Assembly: GCF_000426625.1 (NCBI RefSeq)
Contig: NZ_KE384547.1
Location: 356,986 to 420,985, forward strand
Length of the DNA: 64,000 bases
Reading direction: 5' to 3'
Source of the DNA: Psychrilyobacter atlanticus DSM 19335
Lineage (GTDB): Bacteria; Fusobacteriota; Fusobacteriia; Fusobacteriales; Fusobacteriaceae
The position numbers were made by a program, and so were the translations under genes. The notes below the pieces were generated by a model. The model did no database searches, was not told the DNA's origin, and saw nothing but the letters and a program-made list of their open reading frames with translations. The number at the start of each line of letters is the position of its first letter. Position 1 is the stretch's first letter. This document shows, in pieces, positions 17,984 through 26,664 of the stretch.

Positions 17984-18403
17984 ATGTTTAAAAAATATCT
18001 ATCTCTAGATGTAGGAGATGTAAGGATAGGAGTGGCTAAATCCGATATAATGGGTATGATAGCAACTCCTTTAGAAGTGATAGACAGGAGAAAAACCAAG
18101 GCTGTAATGAGAATAAAAGAACTCTGTGAAGAGCACAACACTAAGAGTATAGTTATTGGTATTCCGAAAAGCCTAGATGGAACAGAAAAACGTCAGGCTG
18201 AAAAAGTAAGAGAATTTATGGAAAAGCTGAACAAAAAGATAGATGGATTGGAATTTATTGAGATAGATGAGAGATTATCGACAGTATCGGCCGATAAAAT
18301 GTTACAAAATAATGGTGTAAAGGGTGCTATAAATAAAAGAAAAACAGTTGACCAAGTAGCCGCAGCGATTATTTTACAAACTTATCTAGATATGAAAAGA
18401 TAG
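17984..18403 (+). CDS. ruvX: RuvX/YqgF-family pre-16S rRNA nuclease / putative Holliday junction resolvase
   Basis: A 139-residue RNase H-like nuclease. The LSLDVGDVRIGVAKSD start (with catalytic Asp), VIGIPKSLDGTE, IDERLSTVSA and the C-terminal KKTVDQ-like KRKTVDQVAA with its acidic residue are all present. The family matures the 5' end of 16S rRNA and is essential in several bacteria. The gene stands between two repeat-rich gaps, downstream of alaS, an order also common in Firmicutes (alaS, yrzL, yrrK). Confidence 0.9.
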   Translation: MFKKYLSLDVGDVRIGVAKSDIMGMIATPLEVIDRRKTKAVMRIKELCEEHNTKSIVIGIPKSLDGTEKRQAEKVREFMEKLNKKIDGLEFIEIDERLSTVSADKMLQNNGVKGAINKRKTVDQVAAAIILQTYLDMKR

Positions 18404-18515
18404 GAAAAGAAATCAAGATAAAAAGTTGAAAATTAAATTTTTGATTATCAGCTATTATCCATAAAGGGTATAATCAAAGTATCTACCAGTGAGTGGCACC
18501 ACCAAAATACTATTA

Positions 18516-18595
18516 GTTTACTGCGTAAACATAGGATTTTGAGATAAAATTTACTGTGTAAATTAAGGACTTTGAAATAATTCGGCTAAAAGCCG
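18516..18595. promoter_or_regulatory. Three phased palindromes upstream of secD
   Basis: GTTTAC-TGC-GTAAAC (18516-18530), ATTTAC-TGT-GTAAAT (18549-18563) and CGGCT-AAA-AGCCG (18583-18595) start 33 and 34 bp apart, each followed by a TAGG-like tag (ATAGG, TAAGG, TTAGG). The first two units are also imperfect direct repeats of about 33 bp. They could be operator sites or mRNA hairpins ahead of the secD ribosome site at 18600-18606. A TATAAT lies upstream at about 18470. Confidence 0.55.
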
Positions 18596-18613
18596 TTAGG
18601 GGAGGCAGGAAAA

Positions 18614-19843
18614 GTGGCTAGAATGAGAAAAGGATATATGTACAGAATAATATTTGTAGCAATAGTTGTACTGAGTGCTGCATGGTTTACAGTTACTAAA
18701 CCAGTAAAATTAGGATTAGATCTAAAGGGTGGAGTATATGTATTGCTTGAGGCAAAACCAGAAGAGGGACAAAGATTAGACAATGAAGCGATGGGAAGAC
18801 TTATTGAAGTATTGAATAGAAGGGTAAATGGTTTAGGAGTATCTGAATCTTCTGTACAAAAAGTAGGAGATAAAAGGGTAATGGTTGAATTACCTGGAAT
18901 AACTGATACAGAACAAGCCATAGACATGATCGGTAAAACGGCACTTATGGAATTTAAGATACAAAATGCAGACGGGACATTGGGAGAAACTTTATTGACT
19001 GGTGGAGCGTTAAAATCAGCAGCAGTATCTTATGATAATTTAGGAAGACCTCAAATTTCATTTGAAATGACTTTAGATGGAGCAACTAAATTTGCTGAAA
19101 TAACTAGAAATAACATAGGAAAACAACTTGCTATTACAATGGATGGAGTAATTCAGACTGCTCCTAGAATCAACAGTGAAATAGCTGGTGGACAAGGAGT
19201 TATCACAGGAAACTATACAGCTGAAGAAGCTAAAAATACTGCATCACTATTAAATGCAGGAGCTTTACCGGTGAAAGCTGAGATCTTGGAAACTAGATCG
19301 GTAGGAGCTACATTGGGAGATGAATCGATAGCCCAATCAGAAACAGCTGGAATTATAGCTATAGGACTTATCGCTGTCTTTATGGTGGTATTCTATAGAT
19401 TACCAGGATTAGTAGCCAACTTGGCATTGGTTTGTTTCGGTCTAATTACCTTTGCAACACTTAACTTCTTTGATGCTACCCTTACATTACCAGGGATTGC
19501 AGGTATCATCCTTTCAGTAGGAATGGCAGTAGACGCCAATGTAATTATATTCGAAAGAATAAAGGAAGAGTTAAGATTTGGAAATACAGTAATGGCTTCT
19601 ATAGAGGCAGGATTCAAAAAGGCATTCAGTACAATAATGGATTCAAATATCACAACCCTTATAATAACAACGATCTTATTTACTTTAGGAACGGGACCTG
19701 TAAAAGGATTTGCAGTAACGCTGACTATCGGTGTACTTGCGTCGATGTTTACAGCTATCACAATAACTAAGGTATTACTTAGAGGATTTACAATGTTATT
19801 TAAAATAGATAAGCCAAGCTTGTTTGGTGTTAGGGGGAAATAA
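18614..19843 (+). CDS. secD: Protein translocase subunit SecD
   Basis: A 409-residue inner-membrane RND-like protein that assists Sec export using the proton motive force. It has an N-terminal span (about 9-25), GLDLKGGVYVLLEA (about 35-48), a periplasmic P1 domain shorter than that of E. coli, and five C-terminal spans with GIAGIILSVGMAVDANVIIFERIKEELR, the SecD signature. The GTG start at 18614 is chosen because GGAGG (18601-18605) lies 8 bases upstream; the next ATG would be 17 bases away. secF follows two bases later. Confidence 0.95.
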   Translation: MARMRKGYMYRIIFVAIVVLSAAWFTVTKPVKLGLDLKGGVYVLLEAKPEEGQRLDNEAMGRLIEVLNRRVNGLGVSESSVQKVGDKRVMVELPGITDTEQAIDMIGKTALMEFKIQNADGTLGETLLTGGALKSAAVSYDNLGRPQISFEMTLDGATKFAEITRNNIGKQLAITMDGVIQTAPRINSEIAGGQGVITGNYTAEEAKNTASLLNAGALPVKAEILETRSVGATLGDESIAQSETAGIIAIGLIAVFMVVFYRLPGLVANLALVCFGLITFATLNFFDATLTLPGIAGIILSVGMAVDANVIIFERIKEELRFGNTVMASIEAGFKKAFSTIMDSNITTLIITTILFTLGTGPVKGFAVTLTIGVLASMFTAITITKVLLRGFTMLFKIDKPSLFGVRGK

Positions 19844-19845
19844 TA

Positions 19846-20739
19846 GTGAAAATAAAAATAATTGAAAATAGAAAAAAATTCTTTACATTCTCAACTATAT
19901 TAGTGGTATTAGCTTTATCTGCATTGGTATTTAAAGGTGTAAACTATGGTCTTGATTTTACTGGTGGTAACCTTATCCAGGTTAAGTTTGAAAAAACTAT
20001 GGAACTGAAGGAATTGAATCCAATATTGAATGAAATTTCTAAGGAAATTCCACAGTTAGACAATAACAGCAGGAAAGTGCAGGTCTCTGATGATAACGTA
20101 GTTATCGTAAGAACACCAGAGATGAGCGAGGATGTAAAAAATAACTTTATGAAGACTTTGGAAGAAAAAGCCGGAAAATATGATCTCTTGAGATCTGACA
20201 AGGTTGGAGCTTCTGTAGGAGAAGAATTAAAGAGTACAGCAATAATAGCGTTACTTGTTGGGTTAATCTTAATAGTTGGATATATTACTATTAGATTTGA
20301 ATTTAAATTTGCACTAGCAGCAGTATTAGCTCTTTTCCATGATGTGATAATCGCTGTAGGAGGAATTGCATTATTAGGGTATGAAGTAAATACACCATTT
20401 ATAGCTGCAGTTTTAACTATCTTAGGATATTCTATAAATGATACAATTGTAGTCTTTGATAGAATCAGAGAAGTACTTAAAAAGAAGAAGGTAAGTACGT
20501 TAGGTGAAGCAGTAGATCTAAGTGTTAACCAGACTTTGACTAGATCGATCAATACTTCGTTTACAACATTCTTAGCAGTTCTGGCTATCTTAATATTTGG
20601 AGGAGCTAGTTTAAAGGTGTTTATCACAACTCTATTGATAGGAGTATTAATAGGAACATACTCATCTATCTTCTTGGCCAGTCCAGTTATCTATCTATTA
20701 GATAAGGATGAAAAGTTAAGCGACATTGGACATAATTAA
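19846..20739 (+). CDS. secF: Protein translocase subunit SecF
   Basis: A 297-residue partner of SecD. One N-terminal span, the GVNYGLDFTGGNLIQVKFE motif (about 27-45), a small periplasmic domain and five further spans with ILGYSINDTIVVFDRIRE (the SecF signature, about 196-213) are present. It forms the SecDF complex with the gene just upstream (2-bp gap, GTG start). The operon ends in a strong terminator at 20812. Confidence 0.95.
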   Translation: MKIKIIENRKKFFTFSTILVVLALSALVFKGVNYGLDFTGGNLIQVKFEKTMELKELNPILNEISKEIPQLDNNSRKVQVSDDNVVIVRTPEMSEDVKNNFMKTLEEKAGKYDLLRSDKVGASVGEELKSTAIIALLVGLILIVGYITIRFEFKFALAAVLALFHDVIIAVGGIALLGYEVNTPFIAAVLTILGYSINDTIVVFDRIREVLKKKKVSTLGEAVDLSVNQTLTRSINTSFTTFLAVLAILIFGGASLKVFITTLLIGVLIGTYSSIFLASPVIYLLDKDEKLSDIGHN

Positions 20740-20811
20740 GAAGTTAAATTTCTAATACTTATGTTGATGGGAAAAAATAAAAGAGAGAGTTAGGGATAGT
20801 CTTAGTTATAA

Positions 20812-20848
20812 GAAAGGCTGATTCAATATATATTGAATCAGCCTTTTG
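20812..20848 (+). terminator. Intrinsic terminator after secDF
   Basis: AAAGGCTGATTCAATA and its reverse complement, ending in TTTT. Confidence 0.85.
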
Positions 20849-20890
20849 ATATTTTAACTGAAATTTTATAAGAATTAAAATAACGGTTTG

Positions 20891-20899
20891 TGTTATAAT
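20891..20899 (+). promoter_or_regulatory. Extended -10 promoter for the rlmI-cvpA-lptFG group
   Basis: TGTTATAAT with TATAAT at 20894-20899, 45 bp before the RlmI-type start codon. No clear -35. Confidence 0.5.
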
Positions 20900-20943
20900 T
20901 AAGAGTATAAAAAAAATTAAAAAAGGTTTTGAGGAGATATAAA

Positions 20944-22125
20944 ATGGCAAGAGTTATGTTGAAAAAAGGTAAAGAAAAGAAGATTCAGAATTTTTATCCA
21001 AATGTATTTAAAGATGAGATAAAGCAAATAATGGGAACAGTTAAAACTGGAGATATAGTAGATATATGCAGTGAAGACCTTACATTTATTGGTCGTGGAT
21101 ATGTTGTAGAAAATACCAATGCTTTGGTAAGAGTTTTAACAACTAAGGAAGAAACTATAGATAAGAAGTTTATATTAAATAAGATAAAGGTTGCATATGA
21201 TAAAAGAAAATATTTAAATGAAGAAACTAATTGTGTCAGAGTATTTTTCTCAGAAGCTGATGGAATACCAGGATTAATTGTAGATAAATTTGACAAATAT
21301 TTGTCGGTACAATTTAGAAATTCAGGTGTAGAAGCATTTCGTCAAGAGATCATAAATGCGTTAAAAAAAGTGACAAAAACAAAGGGAATCTATGAGAGAA
21401 GTGATGTGGAAAATAGAACTCATGAGGGAGTAGAACAAAAGACAGGAGTAATATATGGTGATATTCCAGATAGAGTTACCATGGAAGATAACGGTTTAAA
21501 GTATACAGTAGATATAGTTGACGGACAAAAAACTGGTTTTTTCTTGGATCAAAGAGATTCTAGAAAATTCATAAGACCATTTTTAAATTCGAATACTAGA
21601 TTTTTAGATGTATTTTCATCTAGTGGTGGATTTTCTGTAGCTGCTCTTGCTGAGGGGTGTGAAAAAGTTGTAGCTGTGGATAAAAATCCCCATGCTTTAG
21701 AACTATGCTTAGAAAACTATGAATTAAATGGTTTTGAAAATAAATTTGAAGTGGTAGAAGGAGATGCTTTTTCTATCTTAAAAACTCTATCAAATAGAGG
21801 GGAAAAATATGATGTAATAACTTTGGATCCTCCTTCACTTATCAAGAAAAAAATAGATATACAGAGAGGAAGAGATTTCTTCTACAAACTATGTGTAGAC
21901 AGTTTTAAGATGATGGAAACAGGGGGAATTTTAGGAGTTATAACTTGTGCTTACCATATGAGTTTAGAGGATATAATGGAAGTGACAAGGATGGCAGCTT
22001 CTAAAAATGGACTATGTTTAGAGGTAATAGGAATAAATTATCAGCCTGCAGATCATCCATGGGTATTACATGTGCCGGAAACACTATATTTAAAAGCTCT
22101 TTGGGTAAGAGTTATTGAAAGATAG
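20944..22125 (+). CDS. Class I SAM-dependent rRNA methyltransferase, RlmI/PUA-type
   Basis: A 393-residue enzyme with an N-terminal PUA RNA-binding domain (about 1-75), a linker domain and a C-terminal Rossmann methyltransferase. VDGQKTGFFLDQRDSR (about 192-207), FLDVFSSSGGFSVAA (SAM motif I) and ITLDPPSL (the catalytic [D/N]PP[Y/F]-like motif) identify the RlmI/YccW group, which makes 5-methylcytosine in 23S rRNA. ATG 20944 is used; an earlier TTG overlaps the GAGGAG ribosome site. cvpA follows 9 bp later. Specificity for C1962 is not provable here. Confidence 0.88.
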   Translation: MARVMLKKGKEKKIQNFYPNVFKDEIKQIMGTVKTGDIVDICSEDLTFIGRGYVVENTNALVRVLTTKEETIDKKFILNKIKVAYDKRKYLNEETNCVRVFFSEADGIPGLIVDKFDKYLSVQFRNSGVEAFRQEIINALKKVTKTKGIYERSDVENRTHEGVEQKTGVIYGDIPDRVTMEDNGLKYTVDIVDGQKTGFFLDQRDSRKFIRPFLNSNTRFLDVFSSSGGFSVAALAEGCEKVVAVDKNPHALELCLENYELNGFENKFEVVEGDAFSILKTLSNRGEKYDVITLDPPSLIKKKIDIQRGRDFFYKLCVDSFKMMETGGILGVITCAYHMSLEDIMEVTRMAASKNGLCLEVIGINYQPADHPWVLHVPETLYLKALWVRVIER

Positions 22126-22134
22126 GAGGAGTTA

Positions 22135-22686
22135 ATGTATATAGATATTATAGCTGGAGTTATACTGATTTTAGGAGTACTAATAGGTTTTAAAAAGGGT
22201 TTTTTCTTTGAGGTTCTATCATTTTTTATCTTGATATTAAATGTAGTTCTAGCTAAAAAGTGGACCCCCTATGTCTATAACTATATTAGTGACAGCATCA
22301 AAATGAAAGAGCATAATGTTGTATATTTTTTAACTTATCTGGCTCTTTTAGTAGGGCTTTACATAGTAACTTCTGCTATCTTGTCTATCTTAAGAAAAGT
22401 TCTTCCTAAGATGTTTATGGGATTAACAGACAGTGTTTTAGGTGGTATTTTAGGAGGGTTAAAAGGATCTTTTATAATATTTGTACTCCTGATATTTTTC
22501 AACTTACTATCCAGTATGGTTTCAGAAATAGAAGGGTATTCAAAAGATAGTAGGATAAATAAGTTTTTCCTAAAGAATGTCACTAAGTTAGAGGGATATT
22601 ATCCTGATGCTGTAAAAGAGAAGTTAGAAGAGCTTGAATTGAGGAAAAGTGTAGAAAAACAAATCAAAGAATATATGTCAAAATAA
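22135..22686 (+). CDS. CvpA family membrane protein
   Basis: A 183-residue protein with four predicted membrane spans. The opening IDIIAGVILILGVLIGFKKG, with an Asp in the first helix, and DSVLGGILGGLKG near 99-111 are typical of CvpA (colicin V production) proteins. The C-terminal 40 residues are charged and helical. Its molecular role is not well established; it has been linked to envelope integrity and colicin V secretion in E. coli. Context (rlmI upstream, lptFG downstream) suggests an envelope operon. Confidence 0.85.
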   Translation: MYIDIIAGVILILGVLIGFKKGFFFEVLSFFILILNVVLAKKWTPYVYNYISDSIKMKEHNVVYFLTYLALLVGLYIVTSAILSILRKVLPKMFMGLTDSVLGGILGGLKGSFIIFVLLIFFNLLSSMVSEIEGYSKDSRINKFFLKNVTKLEGYYPDAVKEKLEELELRKSVEKQIKEYMSK

Positions 22687-22696
22687 GGGGTATTTT

Positions 22697-23788
22697 ATGA
22701 AAATAATAGATAAATATTTGTTTAATCAATTAAAGATGCCTGTTTTGTTTGGGATAAGTCTATTTACCTTTATATTTTTAATAGAGATGATGGTAAAGAT
22801 GATGGAAAGTATCTTGGTTAAAAGGGTGCCGGCATTAGATATGCTGCACCTGCTTACCTACTACATACCTCCAATATTATCTCAGACGATCCCCATGGGA
22901 TTTTTCCTTGGGGTAATGATAACCTATAATAAGCTGACTTCAACCAGTGAAAGTGTGGCTATGGTATCTATAGGGATGAGCCTGAATAAAATATTAAAGG
23001 TACCATTTTTTATGTCGGTAGGAATATTTTTTCTTACTATTTTTTTACAGGAAAAAATAATACCTGAATCTTTTGTAAGAGCTGAGACATTAGGAATAAA
23101 GATTGCTACTGAAACACCGTCATTTCAATTGACAGAGAAGACATTTTTAGAAAATGTAGGAGAATATAGTATCTATATAGATACCCTGGATCCCAAAACA
23201 AATCAGGCAAAGGATGTTGTTATTTTTCAAAAGAGTGAAAAGGATGTCTATCCCAATGTCATGCTGGCAGATAGAACGATTTGGAAAGATGGGGCTATGA
23301 CTTTAAAAGATGCCACTTTCTATCAATTAGACGAAGAGGGAAAGGAAAAGTTAAGGGGAAGTTTTGAGAGTCAGGTTCATCCGTTGACTTCGTTTCTCTC
23401 TGATTTTGATGTTGATATAAAAGAGATAGATACCATGTCTGTCGCGATGCTCCTAAAAAATATAAAAAAAATGAAGAAAAATAAAAGTACAGTGGAAGAG
23501 ATCTTACCTTATAGGGTAGAGCTGCAGAAAAAATTAGCATCACCATTCTCAGCAGTATTTTTAGGAATCCTAGGGGTATTATTTTCTTTGGGGCATCACA
23601 GAAGCGGGAAAAGTGTCAGCTATGGACTGAGTATGGGAGTTATTTTTCTATATATAACTCTGTTCAATGTAGGAATAGTGTTATCTAGTAAGGGAACGGT
23701 TAATCCAGTAGTAGCCATATGGTTACCGAATTTACTTCTGGCAACTCTTACAGGAACTATGTATCTTAGAAAGGTAAGGAGGGGATAG
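22697..23788 (+). CDS. lptF: LPS export permease, LptF/LptG family (first copy)
   Basis: A 363-residue YjgP/YjgQ permease: three N-terminal spans (to about residue 110), a periplasmic beta-jellyroll domain (about 125-255) and three C-terminal spans (about 280-360). YIPPILSQTIPMGFFLGVM is a typical second-helix region. It pairs with the adjacent gene to form the LptFG channel energised by LptB (14144). The next gene starts at the base after its stop codon, so expression is coupled. Which copy is F and which is G is by convention. Confidence 0.88.
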   Translation: MKIIDKYLFNQLKMPVLFGISLFTFIFLIEMMVKMMESILVKRVPALDMLHLLTYYIPPILSQTIPMGFFLGVMITYNKLTSTSESVAMVSIGMSLNKILKVPFFMSVGIFFLTIFLQEKIIPESFVRAETLGIKIATETPSFQLTEKTFLENVGEYSIYIDTLDPKTNQAKDVVIFQKSEKDVYPNVMLADRTIWKDGAMTLKDATFYQLDEEGKEKLRGSFESQVHPLTSFLSDFDVDIKEIDTMSVAMLLKNIKKMKKNKSTVEEILPYRVELQKKLASPFSAVFLGILGVLFSLGHHRSGKSVSYGLSMGVIFLYITLFNVGIVLSSKGTVNPVVAIWLPNLLLATLTGTMYLRKVRRG

Positions 23789-24865
23789 ATGAAAAAAATA
23801 GATAGATATATAATAGTTAAATTTATAAAATCAGTTCTATTGTCCCTCTTTGCTTTCATAGGGATTTTCGTACTATCCCAGATTTTTAAAGTGATAAACT
23901 ATGTTACTTCCGGAAGGATGACAAGTATTGAAGGTGCCAAATATATGGCAGCATTAGTTCCTGGTATATTGGTGCAGGTATCGCCTCTAGCAGCATTATT
24001 AGGGGGATTGATAACAATAAATAAGATGGCCAGCAGTTTAGAGGTTATAGCCTTAAAAACTTCTGGAATCAGTTTTAGAAGGATAGTTCTTCTGCCTATA
24101 ATTGCTACATTTATTATGGCAGGAGGAGTTTTTTATATCAGTAATTCTTTGCAGCCGGAAGGCTTAAAGGTAGCCAGAGAGTTAAAGAGAAAGAATCAAA
24201 TAGATGAAGATCAGATCCCTGTTGAAAAAAGCAATGTATATCTCAGAGGGAATGGAGATTATATCTACCATTTTGACTATATAAATAGAGAAGAAAATAT
24301 AGCCAAAGGGGTGGAAGTTGTAATTTTAAATAAAAACTTTGATGCCATAAAATCTATAATCACAGCTAAGTCAGCCAGATATACTGACGGCGGCAGATGG
24401 GAATTAGATAGGGCCAATGAAAATAAGATAGATGAAAAAAAAGTAGTTTTTCATAAAACCTATACAAATTTACAGTTAAAGGATGAACCTAAATTATTCC
24501 TGACTCCTAAATACAGAAAAGAGGAATTAAGTTTAACGGAATTAAAAAGGATAGCACTGCTTCTTCGTAAAACCGGAGGAGAAGCTAAGGAATTTGATGT
24601 AGAATTTCATAAGAGGATAGCTTATCCATTTGCCTGTGTTGTTATAGGAATCTTGGGTCTGGCTCTCGGAAGTAGGTATGTAAGAGGTTCGTCGGCTATA
24701 AATATAGCTCTTAGTATTGCTTTTGGTTATGGGTACTATATTGTTCAGGCTAGTTTTGAAGCGGTAGCCATGGGAGGGATTTTATCTCCCCTTATTGGAG
24801 CATGGATGCCTAACCTTATCTTTATAGGTATAGGACTGGTAGCGATGAATAAGGCAGAATATTAA
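23789..24865 (+). CDS. lptG: LPS export permease, LptF/LptG family (second copy)
   Basis: A 358-residue member of the same family, with the same 3 + 3 membrane topology and a central periplasmic domain (about 130-260). The VPGILVQVSPLAALLGGLITI segment parallels its partner. LptF and LptG build the LPS extraction channel and hand LPS to the LptC/LptA bridge, probably the 895-residue protein at 11446. The gene is directly abutted to lptF. A short GGGTAATTC/GAATTATCC hairpin lies after it (about 24876-24892) without a T-run. Confidence 0.88.
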   Translation: MKKIDRYIIVKFIKSVLLSLFAFIGIFVLSQIFKVINYVTSGRMTSIEGAKYMAALVPGILVQVSPLAALLGGLITINKMASSLEVIALKTSGISFRRIVLLPIIATFIMAGGVFYISNSLQPEGLKVARELKRKNQIDEDQIPVEKSNVYLRGNGDYIYHFDYINREENIAKGVEVVILNKNFDAIKSIITAKSARYTDGGRWELDRANENKIDEKKVVFHKTYTNLQLKDEPKLFLTPKYRKEELSLTELKRIALLLRKTGGEAKEFDVEFHKRIAYPFACVVIGILGLALGSRYVRGSSAINIALSIAFGYGYYIVQASFEAVAMGGILSPLIGAWMPNLIFIGIGLVAMNKAEY

Positions 24866-24957
24866 TGAGGGAGGGGTAATTCATGAATTATCCGTACTCT
24901 TAAATTAAAAAAATTGCCATAAAGAGGAAAGAAAAGAGTAAAAGAGGAGAGAAGATT

Positions 24958-26181
24958 ATGATAATAGAAAAAAAATTAAAAAATGGAATGCCTGTTTTTT
25001 TTGATAAGATAGATGGAATACAATCGGTAACTATAGGAATTTTTGTAGGAACAGGATCTAAACATGAAAAGGTCGATGAATACGGTGTATCTCACCTTTT
25101 GGAACACATGATGTTTAAAGGGACTAAAAAAAGATCGGCTAAAGAACTATCTGAAGAGATAGACAATGTAGGCGGGAATATAAATGCGTATACTGGAAAG
25201 GAAACTACAGCTTATTATATACAACTATTATCTTCTAGATTGGAAGTAGGAGTGGATATCTTGTCAGATATGTTTTTAAACTCTACTTTTTCAGATGAAA
25301 ATTTAGAAAAGGAAAAAAAGGTTGTAATTGAAGAGATAAATATGTACGAGGATATCCCAGAGGAAAAAGTACATGATATGAATTCCACATTTGCTATTTC
25401 TGGAGATCAGTCTAATATAGTTTTAGGAAGTATTGAAAGCGTAAATGGGATTAGCAGAGATATCTTAGTTAATTATTTCAATAGGAGATATACACCAGAA
25501 AATATGGTTATATCTTTAGCTGGAAATATGGATATAGATAAAGTCATGGAGATGCTAGAAGATACTATGGGAACTATGGAAAAAAAAGAAGTTCAAACTT
25601 CTGAAGAATTTTCTATGAAGATAAACCCTGGAAAACAGATCTCTAAGAAAGAGATGAGTCAGGTTCACCTGTGTATAAACACAAAAGGAATCTCTTACTT
25701 AGATGAGGATAGATATAAATACTCTATAATCTCTAATATATTAGCTGGGAATATGAGTTCTAGACTATTTCAAAAAATCAGAGAAGATCGTGGGCTGGCT
25801 TATTCAATCTATAGCTATATGTCAAACTTTAAAGAAGGCGGATTATTTACTATCTACGCCGGGACAACACCTAAAGATTATAATGAAGTGATTCAGATAG
25901 TTTTAGAAGAGTTTGAAGAGATAAAGAAAAATAGTGTAACGGAAAAAGAACTGGAAAGATCAAAGAATCAATTTTTAAGTTCATTGACTTTTGGTCTGGA
26001 AAACAGCAGGGCTAGAATGAGTAGATTAGCTAGTTCATATCTGACTTATGGAAGGATCAAAACAATCGAAGAAACTATAGAAGAAATAGAGAAAATAACT
26101 TGTGAAGATATAAAAAAAGTGGCAAATAAAGTTTTTTCAGAGGAATATTATTCATACACTATCTTAGGAGATATAGAATAA
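24958..26181 (+). CDS. M16 family zinc metallopeptidase (pitrilysin/insulinase-like)
   Basis: A 407-residue, single-unit M16 protease. The inverted zinc motif His46-Leu-Leu-Glu49-His50 and the downstream third ligand in VVIEEINMYED (Glu125/126) are intact, and the C-terminal half keeps the RLFQKIREDRGLAYSIYS element, so both halves of an active M16B-type dimer are present. No signal peptide, so a cytosolic role is likely, as with Bacillus YmxG/MlpA. It is followed at 17 bp by dut and then rodA. Confidence 0.9.
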   Translation: MIIEKKLKNGMPVFFDKIDGIQSVTIGIFVGTGSKHEKVDEYGVSHLLEHMMFKGTKKRSAKELSEEIDNVGGNINAYTGKETTAYYIQLLSSRLEVGVDILSDMFLNSTFSDENLEKEKKVVIEEINMYEDIPEEKVHDMNSTFAISGDQSNIVLGSIESVNGISRDILVNYFNRRYTPENMVISLAGNMDIDKVMEMLEDTMGTMEKKEVQTSEEFSMKINPGKQISKKEMSQVHLCINTKGISYLDEDRYKYSIISNILAGNMSSRLFQKIREDRGLAYSIYSYMSNFKEGGLFTIYAGTTPKDYNEVIQIVLEEFEEIKKNSVTEKELERSKNQFLSSLTFGLENSRARMSRLASSYLTYGRIKTIEETIEEIEKITCEDIKKVANKVFSEEYYSYTILGDIE

Positions 26182-26198
26182 AAAAGGAGAATTTTAAT

Positions 26199-26639
26199 AT
26201 GAAAAAAGTAGAAGTCAAGATAATAAAAGCGGATGGGGTAGCTCTTCCAAAGTATATGACAGATGGTGCAGCTGGAATGGATGTATGCGCTCATATTGAA
26301 AAACCTGTAACTTTAAAAAGTTTAGAAAGACGACTGATTCCTACAGGAATAGTTATGGAGATACCATTTGGCTATGAGGTTCAGGTAAGGCCTAGAAGTG
26401 GATTAGCAATGAAGCACGGGATTACCCTAGTAAATTCTCCAGGGACTATAGATTCAGATTATAGGGGAGAAGTCGGAATAATTTTGATTAATCTGAGTTC
26501 AGAGGAATATACTATAAATCCAATGGAAAGAATTGGGCAGCTTGTCCTTCAAAAGGTTTATAAGATGGAATTCGTTGAAACGGATAGTGTAGAAGAAAGT
26601 AAAAGATCTACAGGTGGTTTTGGCCATACTGGGAAATAG
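26199..26639 (+). CDS. dut: dUTP diphosphatase
   Basis: A 146-residue trimeric dUTPase that hydrolyses dUTP to dUMP. The five family motifs are visible: AAGMDV (motif 1), PRSGLAMKHGI (2), GTIDSDYRGEVG (3), RIGQLVLQKV (4) and the C-terminal RSTGGFGHTGK (5, glycine-rich arm closing the active site). AAGGAG precedes the start. The gene lies between the M16 protease and rodA. Confidence 0.95.
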   Translation: MKKVEVKIIKADGVALPKYMTDGAAGMDVCAHIEKPVTLKSLERRLIPTGIVMEIPFGYEVQVRPRSGLAMKHGITLVNSPGTIDSDYRGEVGIILINLSSEEYTINPMERIGQLVLQKVYKMEFVETDSVEESKRSTGGFGHTGK

Positions 26640-26664
26640 TAATGATGACAGATAGGTGGAAAAA

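Noticed and set aside
18443..18456. Shared 14-mer ATTATCAGCTATTA with 51459-51472
   Set aside because: Matches of this length are expected by chance in 64 kb of AT-rich sequence, and the flanks do not match.
19944..20627. 227-codon minus-strand frame within secF
   Set aside because: Antisense shadow of conserved secF, no RBS, and composition reflects reverse-complemented membrane codons.
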